A stretch of 64,000 bases of DNA from Acinetobacter gyllenbergii CIP 110306 = MTCC 11365 (lineage in GTDB: Bacteria; Pseudomonadota; Gammaproteobacteria; Pseudomonadales; Moraxellaceae). Where the stretch lies: assembly GCF_000413855.1 (NCBI RefSeq), contig NZ_ATGG01000017.1, positions 1 to 64,000 of the forward strand, written 5' to 3'. Positions 1 through 8,645 of this stretch are shown here, piece by piece. Every line of letters begins with the position of its first letter. Position 1 is the first letter of the stretch. A model generated the notes under the pieces. That model saw only the letters and a list, made by a program, of their open reading frames with translations. It had not been told where the DNA came from and did not search any database. Made by a program: the position numbers and the translations under genes.

Positions 1-7
1 TTAAATA

Positions 8-92
8 TGGTGGGGGCGAAGAGACTCGAACTCTTACACCTTGCGGCGCTGGAACCTAAATCCAGTGCGTCTACCAATTTCGCCACGCCCCC
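8..92 (-). tRNA. tRNA-Leu (anticodon UAG)
   Basis: Read on the minus strand, this 85-nt sequence folds as a class II tRNA with a long variable arm, as expected for leucine. The 7-bp acceptor stem GGGGGCG/CGCCCCC closes it and the CCA end is encoded (complement of 8-10). The anticodon stem CTGGA/TCCAG encloses the loop TTTAGGT, giving anticodon TAG, which reads CUN codons. The T-arm contains GTTCGAGTC. No other tRNA is adjacent in the window. Confidence 0.97.
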
Positions 93-198
93 GATGGGTA
101 TGCATATTAGTGAGAAACATGCAGCATGACAAGTCTTTCACCTAAAAAAACCAATCAACTGAACACATAATATTCAAATCTAGCATTGATGTTTATTT

Positions 199-1023
199 TT
201 ACGGCAAATCAATGGCGTTTAGACTATTTTTTGCAGCTAAAACTGAATTAAAGCGTTGTTTAACATGCTTTTGGGTTAACCCATTCAGCAGAGGAAGAAA
301 AACCTCAAATTCAATCGGAAGCTGAATCTGTAGTTGTTGACAATGTAAAACGGCCCAATCGTGATAAGTGCTCGCCTTTAAGCGAGATTGAGTGAGCCAT
401 TCATACACAATAATCCCCAAAGCATAGAGATCACTTTGAATACTTTTCCCTGCCCCTTGAAAAAGCTCTGGGGCCATATAATGTGGTGTTGCATCCAAGC
501 TCTGCATGGGCTGCCCAATTCTAAAACATTGCTCAAAATCGATTAATCTGCACGAATGACCGTATAAACGAAAATGTTCAGTTTTCAGATCACCATGCAC
601 CCAACCTGCTTGATGCAAGCTATCTAAAGCCTCGAACGCGCTTAGAATCTTTTGTTTAATTCTGTTCAGGGATTCGGATGCCGAAATCAGAATAAAAAAA
701 TGGGGGCTATCGATGCTCACTAAGCCCTGCCTAGCCTGATCGATAGCAACATCACTTTTAATTTGACTCAGTGAAATGATTGCATACGGCAATAAAAAAT
801 TTTGCTTGATGCCCTTAAATTTCTGATAAAAATCCAATTCACGTAAAAATGCTTGTTCCAAAATAGGATGGCTATCGGCTTGATGGAATTTAAGCCAATA
901 ACCGTGTTGATCAACTTGGAAGGTATAAACACGTCGCCCAAAGGCATAGCTTTGTGCTTTAGTCCTTAGCCTTAAATCTTCAAGTTGAATTTCTGGATCA
1001 GAGATCCACGTAGTAAAACTCAT
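199..1023 (-). CDS. Protein kinase-like protein, second gene of a patatin-kinase pair
   Basis: A 274-residue soluble protein with an abbreviated Ser/Thr protein-kinase fold. A probable ATP-anchoring Lys lies in YWLKF (about residue 45), a helix-C Glu in FLRELDFY (about 62), a catalytic loop HGDLK (143-147), a metal-binding DFE in place of the usual DFG (162-164), and a substrate-loop MAPEL (183-187). The catalytic Asp and Lys are kept, so activity is plausible, although HGD replaces HRD and no clear glycine-rich loop is seen. The ATG lies inside the end of the upstream patatin gene (26-bp overlap), so the two are almost certainly co-transcribed and translationally coupled. The substrate is unknown. 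A small-molecule (aminoglycoside- or choline-type) phosphotransferase is a less likely reading. Confidence 0.8.
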   Translation of the reverse strand: MSFTTWISDPEIQLEDLRLRTKAQSYAFGRRVYTFQVDQHGYWLKFHQADSHPILEQAFLRELDFYQKFKGIKQNFLLPYAIISLSQIKSDVAIDQARQGLVSIDSPHFFILISASESLNRIKQKILSAFEALDSLHQAGWVHGDLKTEHFRLYGHSCRLIDFEQCFRIGQPMQSLDATPHYMAPELFQGAGKSIQSDLYALGIIVYEWLTQSRLKASTYHDWAVLHCQQLQIQLPIEFEVFLPLLNGLTQKHVKQRFNSVLAAKNSLNAIDLP

Positions 1024-2506
1024 TCTGCTGCTTTTCGTCCTGCTTCCGCAATGATGTTAAACAATGCTCAATGGTTTTACCAATCCGCGCATGAATTTCA
1101 ATTGAGGCGATTTTTGGCCAAGTTGCCCGCTCGCCCTCTTGTTGCAATACTTTAAACAGTTTCGGACGTGGATTTTGCAACATATAGCTATAGTGTCTGA
1201 AACCATATTTGGCAATGATATTCACATCACCATAATAACGCTGTCCTAAAATCCCGTAACCATGATCAAGCATCCGGCGAATCGGGAAAAAACTCCCCAT
1301 ATAGCTTCGGGTTAGATCCATTACATCCATGGCAATGGTTTTGCCTTGATGGCGGATAATTCGTTCTGGCCAACTGAGCACATCTCGGCGGAAACGGTTG
1401 CTGTCACTTTGCATAAACGGCACGATATGCGGATTGACCTGACTGGCAATGGTGTAATTAATATTATACAACCGAGCCATTTTCTCCTGTGGGAAATCAC
1501 TACGCATACTGCCATCCACCCATTTGGTATTGGCAAGGTACGGTGTATGTTGTCCATCATAACGTTTACTGGTCAAATGCACAGGTGGAAATAATACAGG
1601 TACAGCACAAGAAGCCAGTACTGCACTCCATACCAACACATTCGGTGCGGTTAATGCATTCATAATGCGTGGGTTCTGTGCGGTATTATACGGCGCTATC
1701 ACAATATTAATATGTCGTTTGGACTGCTTATATGCCTCGGCAAAAGTAACATCACCCAAGTTCTGCATCAGGAATTTTTTTAAATACATCACATCCGCAA
1801 CCCCACCACGGCCCCGAATCAATTCACTGATTTTCCTAAACTTAAAGGCATCACTAAAAAAGTGTTCACCTTGCAGCAATTCAGGCACTTTATCAGGTGT
1901 AGACACGCCTAACATGCCTGTCATGATTGCCCCAGCACTTGAACCTGATAAAACTTGCGGCATCAAATCCTGCTCCAAAAGCGCCTTACAAACGCCAGTA
2001 TGGAATAAACCCAAAGTTGCGCCACCTGAAAACATCAAAGCGGGTTGACCATAGGCTTTTTGGCATTCTTCAAAAAACTGAATTTTCTCTTTCAATTGGA
2101 AAGTAATACACTCACTCGAAGCTAAGTAACGCAAGCAGTCACTCATTTCTTCAACATAGTTTTCAATGATCTTTTTGGTACCAAAATAAGTTTCGGCAAA
2201 CAGCATCGGATGCCCAATATTGGCAAAGTCATATGACAGACCTTCTCTTAACACATAGATCAAATCCAGCGTGCGATGCTGCATACGATATTTTTTTAAT
2301 AGGTTATAGCGTTTCGAAAGGATTTCCGCATCAAAATATGGCGACTCATTGTCATATTTCCATGCCTCATGACCAGATTCTTGATCCAGTTTTAGTGCAA
2401 TTTCTTTCCACTCTGTATAAGAGCTTGCATGTCGTAGGCGTTCTTGCAATACATCAACTCTATGTGACTGATATGTATTCTTTTTCTCTTGAACTCTATT
2501 GAACAT
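998..2506 (-). CDS. Patatin-like phospholipase/lipase with N-terminal DUF3336-type domain
   Basis: About 502 residues. The N-terminal ~140 residues (SYTEWKEIALKLD, then the WKYDNESPYFD region) look like the DUF3336 domain found ahead of patatin domains in TGL3/TGL4-type triacylglycerol lipases. The patatin core follows: oxyanion-hole GGATLGLF near 160, nucleophile elbow GSSAG (Ser) near 190, and DGS (Asp of the Ser-Asp dyad) near 333. The family hydrolyses acyl esters of phospholipids or triacylglycerols. No signal peptide is visible, so it is probably cytosolic or membrane-associated. I prefer the ATG at 2506, which follows AGGA at suitable spacing, over a TTG six bases upstream. It overlaps the kinase-like gene, suggesting that the kinase controls or partners the lipase (inference). 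Confidence 0.87.
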   Translation of the reverse strand: MFNRVQEKKNTYQSHRVDVLQERLRHASSYTEWKEIALKLDQESGHEAWKYDNESPYFDAEILSKRYNLLKKYRMQHRTLDLIYVLREGLSYDFANIGHPMLFAETYFGTKKIIENYVEEMSDCLRYLASSECITFQLKEKIQFFEECQKAYGQPALMFSGGATLGLFHTGVCKALLEQDLMPQVLSGSSAGAIMTGMLGVSTPDKVPELLQGEHFFSDAFKFRKISELIRGRGGVADVMYLKKFLMQNLGDVTFAEAYKQSKRHINIVIAPYNTAQNPRIMNALTAPNVLVWSAVLASCAVPVLFPPVHLTSKRYDGQHTPYLANTKWVDGSMRSDFPQEKMARLYNINYTIASQVNPHIVPFMQSDSNRFRRDVLSWPERIIRHQGKTIAMDVMDLTRSYMGSFFPIRRMLDHGYGILGQRYYGDVNIIAKYGFRHYSYMLQNPRPKLFKVLQQEGERATWPKIASIEIHARIGKTIEHCLTSLRKQDEKQQNEFYYVDL

Positions 2507-2680
2507 TTGCAATCCTGATTTTCAGCTTATTTTTTATATGCTTGCACCTATACAATGCAAAATGCTGCCGCAACAATCAAGGGTAAAATCGATTTATTTC
2601 GATATTTCTGATGATATTTTCTTTATTTCAGTAATAGCAGTGATAGTATCCCTATTCATCATTGAGTTTGGTTTATATGT

Positions 2681-3571
2681 ATGGCTATCCTTGATTTACC
2701 CGAATCTATCCTTCAATCCTTATCGAGTGTATTAACACAGTTGCAGCAAGTTCTCCCAGAACCAAAGCAACCCACGGATTTCTCTGCAACCGCCTTCCGT
2801 TGGGAAAATCAGCAGCTGGTCGCCATACAGCAACCCAAGAAAATGTATCTGGAAGACTTAAAGGGAATTGAGCGCCAAAAAGACAAAATCATTCAAAATA
2901 CGCTGCAGTTTTTGAATGGCTTACCTGCCAATGATGTATTACTGACAGGTTCTCGCGGTACAGGGAAATCATCGATTGTACGTGCCCTATTGACTGAATA
3001 TTCCGCTCAAGGTTTACGTTTGATTGAGATTGAACGTGATGATTTATCGGATTTACCTAAGATTCAAAAACTGATTGAGCATCGTCCTGAAAAATTTATT
3101 GTTTATTGTGATGATCTTGCCTTCAATGCTGAAGACGAGAACTACCGTAGCTTGAAAAGTGTGCTGGATGGTTCACTGCAATCGGGTTCGAGCAATTTTA
3201 TTATTTACGCAACCAGTAACCGTCGTCATTTACTGCCTGAGTTTATGCATGAAAATACCCCTGTGCGTAAGGTCGATGTACCGCAATATACAGAACTGCA
3301 TCCACAGGAAGCGATTGAGGAAAAAATTTCGCTTTCTGATCGTTTTGGTCTGTGGTTATCGTTCTATCCTATGGACCAACTACTCTACTTAGCAATCGTT
3401 GAACACTATATTGTCAAAGCCAATTTGGACTATAACGATCTGGTTCGTGGTGAAAGTTTGAAATGGTGCCAAGCACGTGGGCAACGCTCTGGTCGTGCTG
3501 CTTACCAGTTCTCAAAACACTGGATTGGCTCACAAAACCTAGAGAAACTATCAAACAAAACATCCGCATAA
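2681..3571 (+). CDS. AAA-type ATPase, DUF815 family
   Basis: A 296-residue protein. Walker A is GSRGTGKSS (about residues 92-100) and a Walker B-like stretch is FIVYCDDLAF. The sequence around NFIIYATSNRRHLLPE resembles the sensor-1 region of AAA+ proteins. The order and length match the DUF815 family of single-domain predicted ATPases, whose cellular role is not established. No Shine-Dalgarno is obvious before the ATG at 2681, but no better start is visible. It stands alone, divergent from the patatin operon and upstream of an unrelated gene. DNA- or protein-remodelling would be guesses. Confidence 0.85.
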   Translation: MAILDLPESILQSLSSVLTQLQQVLPEPKQPTDFSATAFRWENQQLVAIQQPKKMYLEDLKGIERQKDKIIQNTLQFLNGLPANDVLLTGSRGTGKSSIVRALLTEYSAQGLRLIEIERDDLSDLPKIQKLIEHRPEKFIVYCDDLAFNAEDENYRSLKSVLDGSLQSGSSNFIIYATSNRRHLLPEFMHENTPVRKVDVPQYTELHPQEAIEEKISLSDRFGLWLSFYPMDQLLYLAIVEHYIVKANLDYNDLVRGESLKWCQARGQRSGRAAYQFSKHWIGSQNLEKLSNKTSA

Positions 3572-3672
3572 ATGTCCTGAAAAGCTGTAGCTTTGTCCTT
3601 ATTTCCGCTTAGCATCGGCAATTGTTTCTCATACTCTAGCTGTCACAGCATGGATTGAGTTTAGGAAACAAG

Positions 3673-4773
3673 ATGAAGAAACAATTGCCACCGACCTCCC
3701 TGACCAGCAAAATTATGGGCAAAAGCTTATTGCTTGCGCAAGGTACGCTCGATAAAGCCGTAAAATATTCGACCCTTCCATTTTCAGAACCTGAAATTAT
3801 CCGTCCACGTACAGAAGAAAAATTTTATACCTGGACACATTATGGAATTTTCTTTCCGCTACTTCCAGAGCCTCATCGTTATTTAAATATCATGATTTTA
3901 TTGGGTACGCCTGGCGCATTGGCTTTTGACCATGATGACATTACGCTGGGCAACCCTAGAAAAACAGCAACCTTCTTTTCCAGTACCGCGGCTGTAGATG
4001 AACACCTATTAAGAGCTTATCTCATTCCAGAACAAGCCAATATCCAAGACAATGGCACATTGATTGAACTGGGTGAAGAAGTTTATATTCAAGGTACATT
4101 ACCGAATATTCATCTCAAAGGTAGCTATCACGGGCTCAGCTTTGAATTTGATTTGGATGTCTCCGATCAAATTTCATGGTTTATTAAAACGCCGATCTAT
4201 GATCATTTTAGTCTGTTGGCGAGCTTTAAAGGTCAGCTTGAGTATCAAGGTAAAACCACGCCTGCCGAAGGCTTATGCACCTATGAATATGCACGTGCAG
4301 CAGGTGCACATGGCGTGGTGAAAAAACTATTACCCGCACCATATAAATTACCTTTAGACTTTTTCACTTATCAAATTATTAATTTAACCGAGACCACCCA
4401 ATTATTGCTCACCAAAGCCGATATTTTGGGTCAGCCTGCCGCCTATAGTCTGCATGTTCGCCATACCGATCAACCAGCAGAAATCTATACCAATGTGGAA
4501 TTCAAAGTACTTGCCCATCAAGTTGATGATTATGTTTCTCCGAGTGGTAAGAAAATGCGCTTACCACAACAGTTCTCTTGGTCAGTCAAAGATGATGCTG
4601 ATCAAAAGGTTCTCGAGATCACTGCGGAAATTGATAGTCCATTTCGTTATGGCCATGGGATTGGTTATGCCAGCGCCTACACCTTCACGGGGGAATATTT
4701 AAATAAACCCGTTCAAGGTCGTGGTTATATCGAATATGTGGATGTAGAAGACCAAAACGCATTTAAGCAATAA
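3673..4773 (+). CDS. Uncharacterised protein, possibly DUF6670 / lipocalin-like
   Basis: A 366-residue protein of unknown function. I chose ATG 3673, which follows TTAGGAAACAAG, rather than a TTG at 3655. The sequence is rich in beta-type segments with aromatic and acidic patches (FYTWTHYGIFFPLLPEPHRY near the N terminus; ISWFIKTPIYDHFSLLASFKG mid-protein). It lacks a clear signal peptide and transmembrane helices. From memory it resembles a family annotated DUF6670 in Acinetobacter, and the duplicated beta-rich halves recall the AttH/CrtC lipocalin-like fold; both are weak impressions. The gene is monocistronic, with a hairpin downstream at 4783-4812. Confidence 0.75.
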   Translation: MKKQLPPTSLTSKIMGKSLLLAQGTLDKAVKYSTLPFSEPEIIRPRTEEKFYTWTHYGIFFPLLPEPHRYLNIMILLGTPGALAFDHDDITLGNPRKTATFFSSTAAVDEHLLRAYLIPEQANIQDNGTLIELGEEVYIQGTLPNIHLKGSYHGLSFEFDLDVSDQISWFIKTPIYDHFSLLASFKGQLEYQGKTTPAEGLCTYEYARAAGAHGVVKKLLPAPYKLPLDFFTYQIINLTETTQLLLTKADILGQPAAYSLHVRHTDQPAEIYTNVEFKVLAHQVDDYVSPSGKKMRLPQQFSWSVKDDADQKVLEITAEIDSPFRYGHGIGYASAYTFTGEYLNKPVQGRGYIEYVDVEDQNAFKQ

Positions 4774-4782
4774 ATAAAAACA

Positions 4783-4812
4783 GTAAGCCTTTGCGATCCA
4801 TCAAAGGCTTAC
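4783..4812 (-). terminator. Intrinsic terminator for the TetR gene, shared between convergent genes
   Basis: The perfect 11-bp stem GTAAGCCTTTG/CAAAGGCTTAC has a short loop. On the minus strand it is followed by TGTTTTTATTT, a usable U-tract. It sits between two convergent genes and may also stop plus-strand transcription. Confidence 0.75.
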
Positions 4813-4846
4813 TCACATGCGATGAAAATGATGTTGCCAATAACCG

Positions 4847-5407
4847 TTAAAGTGCTGCTGGCTTAAATGCATCAATCATTTGGTTAATTGAATCCTTGAT
4901 CTCCGCAGCTACATTTGCATCATAACCTTCAACCAAGAATCGGCTAATGAGCCCTTCGATCAGCGTATAAGTCACCTCAATCAACATTTCTGCCTTTGGA
5001 TAAGCGTGCAGATATGCTGTGATTAAGTTTCTAATCCAAACTTTGTGTTCTTTTGACACAGAGATAATCTCCTGATCGCCCAAATGCGACTCCGCTACCG
5101 CTCTGACGAATAAGCAACCTTTAAAGTTATCTTCTTGAAACCATAATAAATGCCAATCGATCAGCCTATTCAATGCCTCTCGCCCTGTTGCATCGGCAAC
5201 ATAATTCAAAAGACGCTGTCTGAAATTTTCGTCCCGTGCCTCCAAGACTGATTTCACCAATTGATTTTTATTTTTGAAATAGGTGTACATCGTGGTTTTT
5301 GAACAGCCAGACTCATCTCGAATCAGGTCAACACCCACTCCAACAAAACTATTTTCATAAAATAATTTTTCTGCAGTATGCAAAATTTTATTGGCTGACT
5401 TTGACAT
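4847..5407 (-). CDS. TetR/AcrR family transcriptional regulator
   Basis: A 186-residue regulator. The N-terminal helix-turn-helix domain spans about residues 5-50 (ILHTAEKLFYENSF, then the recognition region CSKTTMYTYFKNKNQLV), typical of TetR repressors. The C-terminal ligand-binding domain includes LFVRAVAESH. It diverges from the HPP-family gene, and the intervening DNA holds a perfect 24-bp palindrome at 5425-5448, the likely operator for both promoters. The ligand is unknown. The GCLFVRA segment is common in TetR proteins that respond to small electrophiles or lipids (family knowledge, not specific). Confidence 0.9.
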   Translation of the reverse strand: MSKSANKILHTAEKLFYENSFVGVGVDLIRDESGCSKTTMYTYFKNKNQLVKSVLEARDENFRQRLLNYVADATGREALNRLIDWHLLWFQEDNFKGCLFVRAVAESHLGDQEIISVSKEHKVWIRNLITAYLHAYPKAEMLIEVTYTLIEGLISRFLVEGYDANVAAEIKDSINQMIDAFKPAAL

Positions 5408-5424
5408 AAAAATTTACTCAATCA

Positions 5425-5448
5425 AAATAGTACAGATCTGTACTATTT
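5425..5448. promoter_or_regulatory. Perfect 24-bp palindromic operator candidate (TetR type)
   Basis: AAATAGTACAGA/TCTGTACTATTT is perfectly self-complementary over 24 bp, with AGATCT at the centre. It lies 18 bp from the TetR start and about 50 bp before the likely HPP start. Length and position fit a TetR dimer-of-dimers or single-dimer operator controlling both divergent genes. Confidence 0.8.
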
Positions 5449-5498
5449 GTAATTTTAGTTTTATTATCGGCATAAAGCAACCCTGTCATGAGATCACC

Positions 5499-6041
5499 AT
5501 GTTATCTTTATTCAACGGTAGAGAACATCTCGCCCCCATGCCCCAATCCATTGATGTCATAAGAAGCCTCATCGGTGGAACATTGAGTATTTTGATCTTA
5601 ATTTTGCTCAGTAAATTGACCCACAATCTATTTATCATGGCACCATTCGGCGCAACCTGCGTTATTCTCTATGCGGTATCTCAATCGCCCTTGGCTCAAC
5701 CCCGCAATGTGATTTTGGGGCATTTTGTCTCGGCTTTTATTGGTTTACTATTTCTTAAAGTGTTTGGTGTCTCGACACTGAGCATTGCCCTGTCTGTTGG
5801 CTGTGCCATCGCAGCTATGCAACTGTTACGCTGTGTACATCCGCCTGCAGGTGCAAATCCATTAGTGATTTTACTCACGGCAAATACCATTCAATACCAT
5901 TGGAGTTTCTTATTTTTCCCCGTGTTATTAGGCTCCATTGCACTCGTCATGGTGGCATGGCTGGTCAACAATTTAAAATCCGAGAAAAAATGGCCTGTGT
6001 ATGGATTGGCTTTTATCCACAGCAAAAAGAATCTTCAATAA
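5499..6041 (+). CDS. HPP family integral membrane protein
   Basis: About 180 residues from ATG 5499. An upstream in-frame ATG at 5391 would run through the operator and into the TetR gene, so it is unlikely. There are four hydrophobic segments (RSLIGGTLSILILILL; LFIMAPFGATCVILYA; HFVSAFIGLLFLKVFG; SFLFFPVLLGSIALVMVAW) and the signature CVHPPAGANPL, the HPP motif that names the family. Some cyanobacterial HPP proteins transport nitrite; the substrate here is unknown. Divergence from the TetR gene around a perfect palindrome suggests inducible expression. Confidence 0.85.
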   Translation: MLSLFNGREHLAPMPQSIDVIRSLIGGTLSILILILLSKLTHNLFIMAPFGATCVILYAVSQSPLAQPRNVILGHFVSAFIGLLFLKVFGVSTLSIALSVGCAIAAMQLLRCVHPPAGANPLVILLTANTIQYHWSFLFFPVLLGSIALVMVAWLVNNLKSEKKWPVYGLAFIHSKKNLQ

Positions 6042-6192
6042 AATCCGGATCGGTTAAGGCCTGCTCCATACGCTTTAATCGATTTCCTTTTAGCAATCCA
6101 AGTTAAATAAATAGAACGCATAAACTTTTGCTTGCAAATAATTTACTTTTCCATAAAATTAGGTAGGTCGGTATACATATATTTATTTTCTT

Positions 6193-6771
6193 ATGAGCTC
6201 GAAATCAGCAAAACAAAAAATCTTGGATGCAGCAGCAACCCTGTTTTATAACGATGGCATCAGTAACACAGGCATCAACAGCATTACAGAGAAAGCCAAT
6301 GTGGCCAAAATGTCGCTGTACAATAACTTTGCGACCAAATCAGACTTAATCACGTGTTATATCGAAGCCCGTCATCAGGAATGGTTAGATTTATACCAAA
6401 AAAGAAAAGTGCAGATTGAAACCCCGATTGATGGCATTTTGGCTATTTTTGATGCCTATCAGGATCACGCTGAATTTGCCTATGAAAAAGGCTTCCGGGG
6501 GTGTGGCCTACTCAATGCCGCCGCAGAGTTTCCTGCGCATAGTCCTGAACGCTTAGCTGTTAAACAGCATAAAGATGAAATCGAAGCGATTTTAGCGGGG
6601 CATTTACAGCAACTCAGTATCAGCCCACAGCGAGTAAAAGAACTAGCACTGCTACTTTCATTTATCTTGGAAGGTTCGATTGCCCGTGCTGGTTTAGAAA
6701 GTTCCAGTGACAAAGTGTTTGCAGCAAAACAAATGGTGCAAAACCTATTAGAACAAGAGGTTGCAAAGTGA
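6193..6771 (+). CDS. TetR/AcrR family regulator of the adjacent EamA transporter
   Basis: A 192-residue TetR-type repressor. The N-terminal HTH domain spans residues 6-52 (KILDAAATLFYNDGISNTGI, then VAKMSLYNNFATKSDLI). The C-terminal half contains GFRGCGLLNAAAEFP, typical of the YxaF/LmrA-like TetR C-terminal region. Its stop overlaps the GTG start of the EamA transporter (GTGA), so the pair is a two-gene operon, probably autoregulated. The repeated GGTA-GGTC-GGTATA string at 6162-6176 just upstream is a candidate operator, though it is not a clean palindrome. Confidence 0.9.
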   Translation: MSSKSAKQKILDAAATLFYNDGISNTGINSITEKANVAKMSLYNNFATKSDLITCYIEARHQEWLDLYQKRKVQIETPIDGILAIFDAYQDHAEFAYEKGFRGCGLLNAAAEFPAHSPERLAVKQHKDEIEAILAGHLQQLSISPQRVKELALLLSFILEGSIARAGLESSSDKVFAAKQMVQNLLEQEVAK

Positions 6772-7694
6772 GTCGTCGTTCTTTAAACCTCAGTTCTCAT
6801 TCTGGCTTTATTGCTGTCCTCATTGCCTCAATTTTATGGGGCACCACAGGCACAGCTGCCTCTTATGCACCCAATTTAAGCCCTTTAGCGATTGGCGCAG
6901 TTGCCATGGGGGGCGGTGGATTATTACAAGCCTTATTGGCCCATAAAAACATCCGCAGTCATTTACCACAAATTCGTACTTACTATCCATTACTGTTAAT
7001 TGGCATGGTCTCCGTTGCGATTTACCCATTAGCCTTCTATTCATCGATGCGTATGGCAGGGATTACCATTGGCACGGTCGTCTCAATTGGTTCTGCACCC
7101 TTATTTACCGCATTGCTGGAAAAGTTTTTTGATAAAAAAGCTCTCTCTAAAAAGTGGTTTATCAGCTTTATCTTTGGTGTGGCTGGTGTTCTATTGTTAT
7201 CTATAGGTGAATCACATTCCCAAGCAACAACACAAGCGATTGCAACAGACCAGAAAGCCCTTGGAATTATTCTTGGACTGATCGCGGCACTGACCTATTC
7301 TTTATATTCTTGGGCTGCTAAAAAAATGATTGATCGCGGTGTCGACTCAAAGGCATCCATGGGCTTAATTTTTGGTTTCGGTGCTTTAATTCTATTACCA
7401 ACACTGTTTTTTACGGGTTCAAACCTGTTTGATGAGCCTGTGAATTTGTATGTTGTCGGTTATATGATGCTGATCCCAATGTTTCTCGGTTATCTGTTAT
7501 TTGGTTATGCCTTAAAGACCATTTCAGCGAGTACCGCGACCACCCTTACCTTATTTGAACCACTGGTTGCCGCTTTGTTTGCCGTTTTATTAGTCGGTGA
7601 GCAACTGGCACCGATTGGTTGGGTTGGTATGGCATTGATTTTTATGTGTTTGGCCGTGTTGTCTAAAGCAGATCGTTCACAACCAATGACATAG
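6768..7694 (+). CDS. EamA/DMT-superfamily transporter
   Basis: A 308-residue polytopic protein with about ten hydrophobic helices in two similar halves (residues ~10-145 and ~160-300), the classical duplicated EamA layout. The first helix reads GFIAVLIASILWGTTGTAASY, with the WGTTG feature common in the family. These drug/metabolite transporters export amino acids, metabolites or toxic compounds from the inner membrane; the substrate cannot be read here. The GTG start overlaps the TGA of the TetR gene by four bases. Coupling to a TetR repressor suggests export of a compound sensed by that repressor. Confidence 0.9.
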   Translation: MSRRSLNLSSHSGFIAVLIASILWGTTGTAASYAPNLSPLAIGAVAMGGGGLLQALLAHKNIRSHLPQIRTYYPLLLIGMVSVAIYPLAFYSSMRMAGITIGTVVSIGSAPLFTALLEKFFDKKALSKKWFISFIFGVAGVLLLSIGESHSQATTQAIATDQKALGIILGLIAALTYSLYSWAAKKMIDRGVDSKASMGLIFGFGALILLPTLFFTGSNLFDEPVNLYVVGYMMLIPMFLGYLLFGYALKTISASTATTLTLFEPLVAALFAVLLVGEQLAPIGWVGMALIFMCLAVLSKADRSQPMT

Positions 7695-7700
7695 AAACGT

Positions 7701-8024
7701 CTAAGCTATTAATATCAAAAGTAGAAACATTGCAGTTGCAAAGCTAAAAATAATAATTTTCCCATTAAAACGTAGTGCCTCTTTGGCTAATTTTTTAATG
7801 GGTTCCTCTTTTTTTAATCCAATAATCGACAAAATAATACCGATAAAATTACAGATCACCGAGATAATTAATGCCAATAAAAAGAATAGATGGACAGGTG
7901 GCATTTCACAAATCCGATCAGGGACACATGGGATACTGAGAACATAAATGGAAAACACTGCTGCCGCAGCAATAACAATTATACTGAACCATGCAACTAT
8001 CGTTGCTGCTTTAACTGACCACAT
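7701..8024 (-). CDS. Small membrane protein, unknown
   Basis: A 107-residue protein with three predicted membrane helices: IVAWFSIIVIAAAAVFSIYVL near the N terminus, FFLLALIISVICNFIGIILSIIGL in the middle, and IIIFSFATAMFLLLILIA at the C terminus. The first loop has two cysteine-containing stretches (IPCVPDRICEMPP) that could form a periplasmic disulfide. I recognise no family. It converges on the EamA gene with only 6 bp between stops. Confidence 0.65.
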   Translation of the reverse strand: MWSVKAATIVAWFSIIVIAAAAVFSIYVLSIPCVPDRICEMPPVHLFFLLALIISVICNFIGIILSIIGLKKEEPIKKLAKEALRFNGKIIIFSFATAMFLLLILIA

Positions 8025-8093
8025 TATTTTGCTTTTTCTTTTGTAATTACTGAAAATACATACTTAAGTTTTATAATAAATAACAATTGATGA

Positions 8094-8125
8094 TTCGCGA
8101 TGCAGAAATATCTCTACATCGCGAA
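8094..8125 (+). terminator. Strong hairpin with T-tract between two minus-strand genes
   Basis: The 9-bp perfect stem TTCGCGATG/CATCGCGAA has a 14-nt loop and is followed on the plus strand by TAAGATTTTTTG. It lies just downstream of the stop of the 8142-8645 gene, so it may also end that minus-strand transcript even though the T-tract faces the other way. Confidence 0.45.
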
Positions 8126-8141
8126 TAAGATTTTTTGAAGA

Positions 8142-8645
8142 TCAATATTCTTTTGCTAATTTCTCTAAAGTTGTGAGCATTTTTCTCACCACACTTCTTT
8201 TATGATGCAACATATTCTTAATGTTGCTTGGATTAAAGCCAGTCAATTTTGCGATACCACGACTGGTCATATACTCACCCGTTTTCGCAAAGTGCTTTTC
8301 ACTTAACTCGGTTTTCGCATTTGAGAATCGAACTGCTAGCTTATAATCACTAAACTCAGACCATGCACCAGTCTTATATTCGTCCGCATCAAAGCTACCC
8401 TTCTGCTGAGTAGGTTTTTCGCGTAAAATATTACTCAAGCGGTTAATGACAATCTTTTCTTCACTTTGCTCAATCAATTGATAAAGCTCAGTTTCTTCAA
8501 ATGGTCGCCCCAAAGCAATGTCTTTTCGATATTGTTCAATCACTTTTTCTTTTGATGCAACCTTTTCCTCACCTTTTTGAGTGAGGCAGAGAATCTTAAA
8601 TAAAGACTCTAATCGGCCACATGTAAAAATATAAGAAATTTTCAA
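8142..8645 (-). CDS. Uncharacterised protein with possible C-terminal helix-turn-helix
   Basis: A 167-residue protein I do not recognise. It starts at a TTG preceded by GGAG at good spacing; no ATG occurs until deep in the frame. The middle is charged and probably helical. The C-terminal ~45 residues (MTSRGIAKLTGFNPSNIKNM, then basic HHKRSVVRK) read like a helix-turn-helix followed by a helix, so DNA binding is possible. The N terminus (ISYIFTCGRLESLFKILCL) is oddly hydrophobic. It is flanked by housekeeping genes with no operon partner. Confidence 0.6.
   Translation of the reverse strand: MKISYIFTCGRLESLFKILCLTQKGEEKVASKEKVIEQYRKDIALGRPFEETELYQLIEQSEEKIVINRLSNILREKPTQQKGSFDADEYKTGAWSEFSDYKLAVRFSNAKTELSEKHFAKTGEYMTSRGIAKLTGFNPSNIKNMLHHKRSVVRKMLTTLEKLAKEY

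Noticed and set aside
1321..2502. Several frames inside the patatin gene (1321-1560, 1346-1594, 1665-2048, 2233-2502)
   Set aside because: They are antisense or out-of-frame shadows of a well-supported 502-residue protein.
5391..5498. HPP start at 5391
   Set aside because: It would place the N terminus through the palindromic operator and over the TetR start; ATG 5499 begins the membrane domain.
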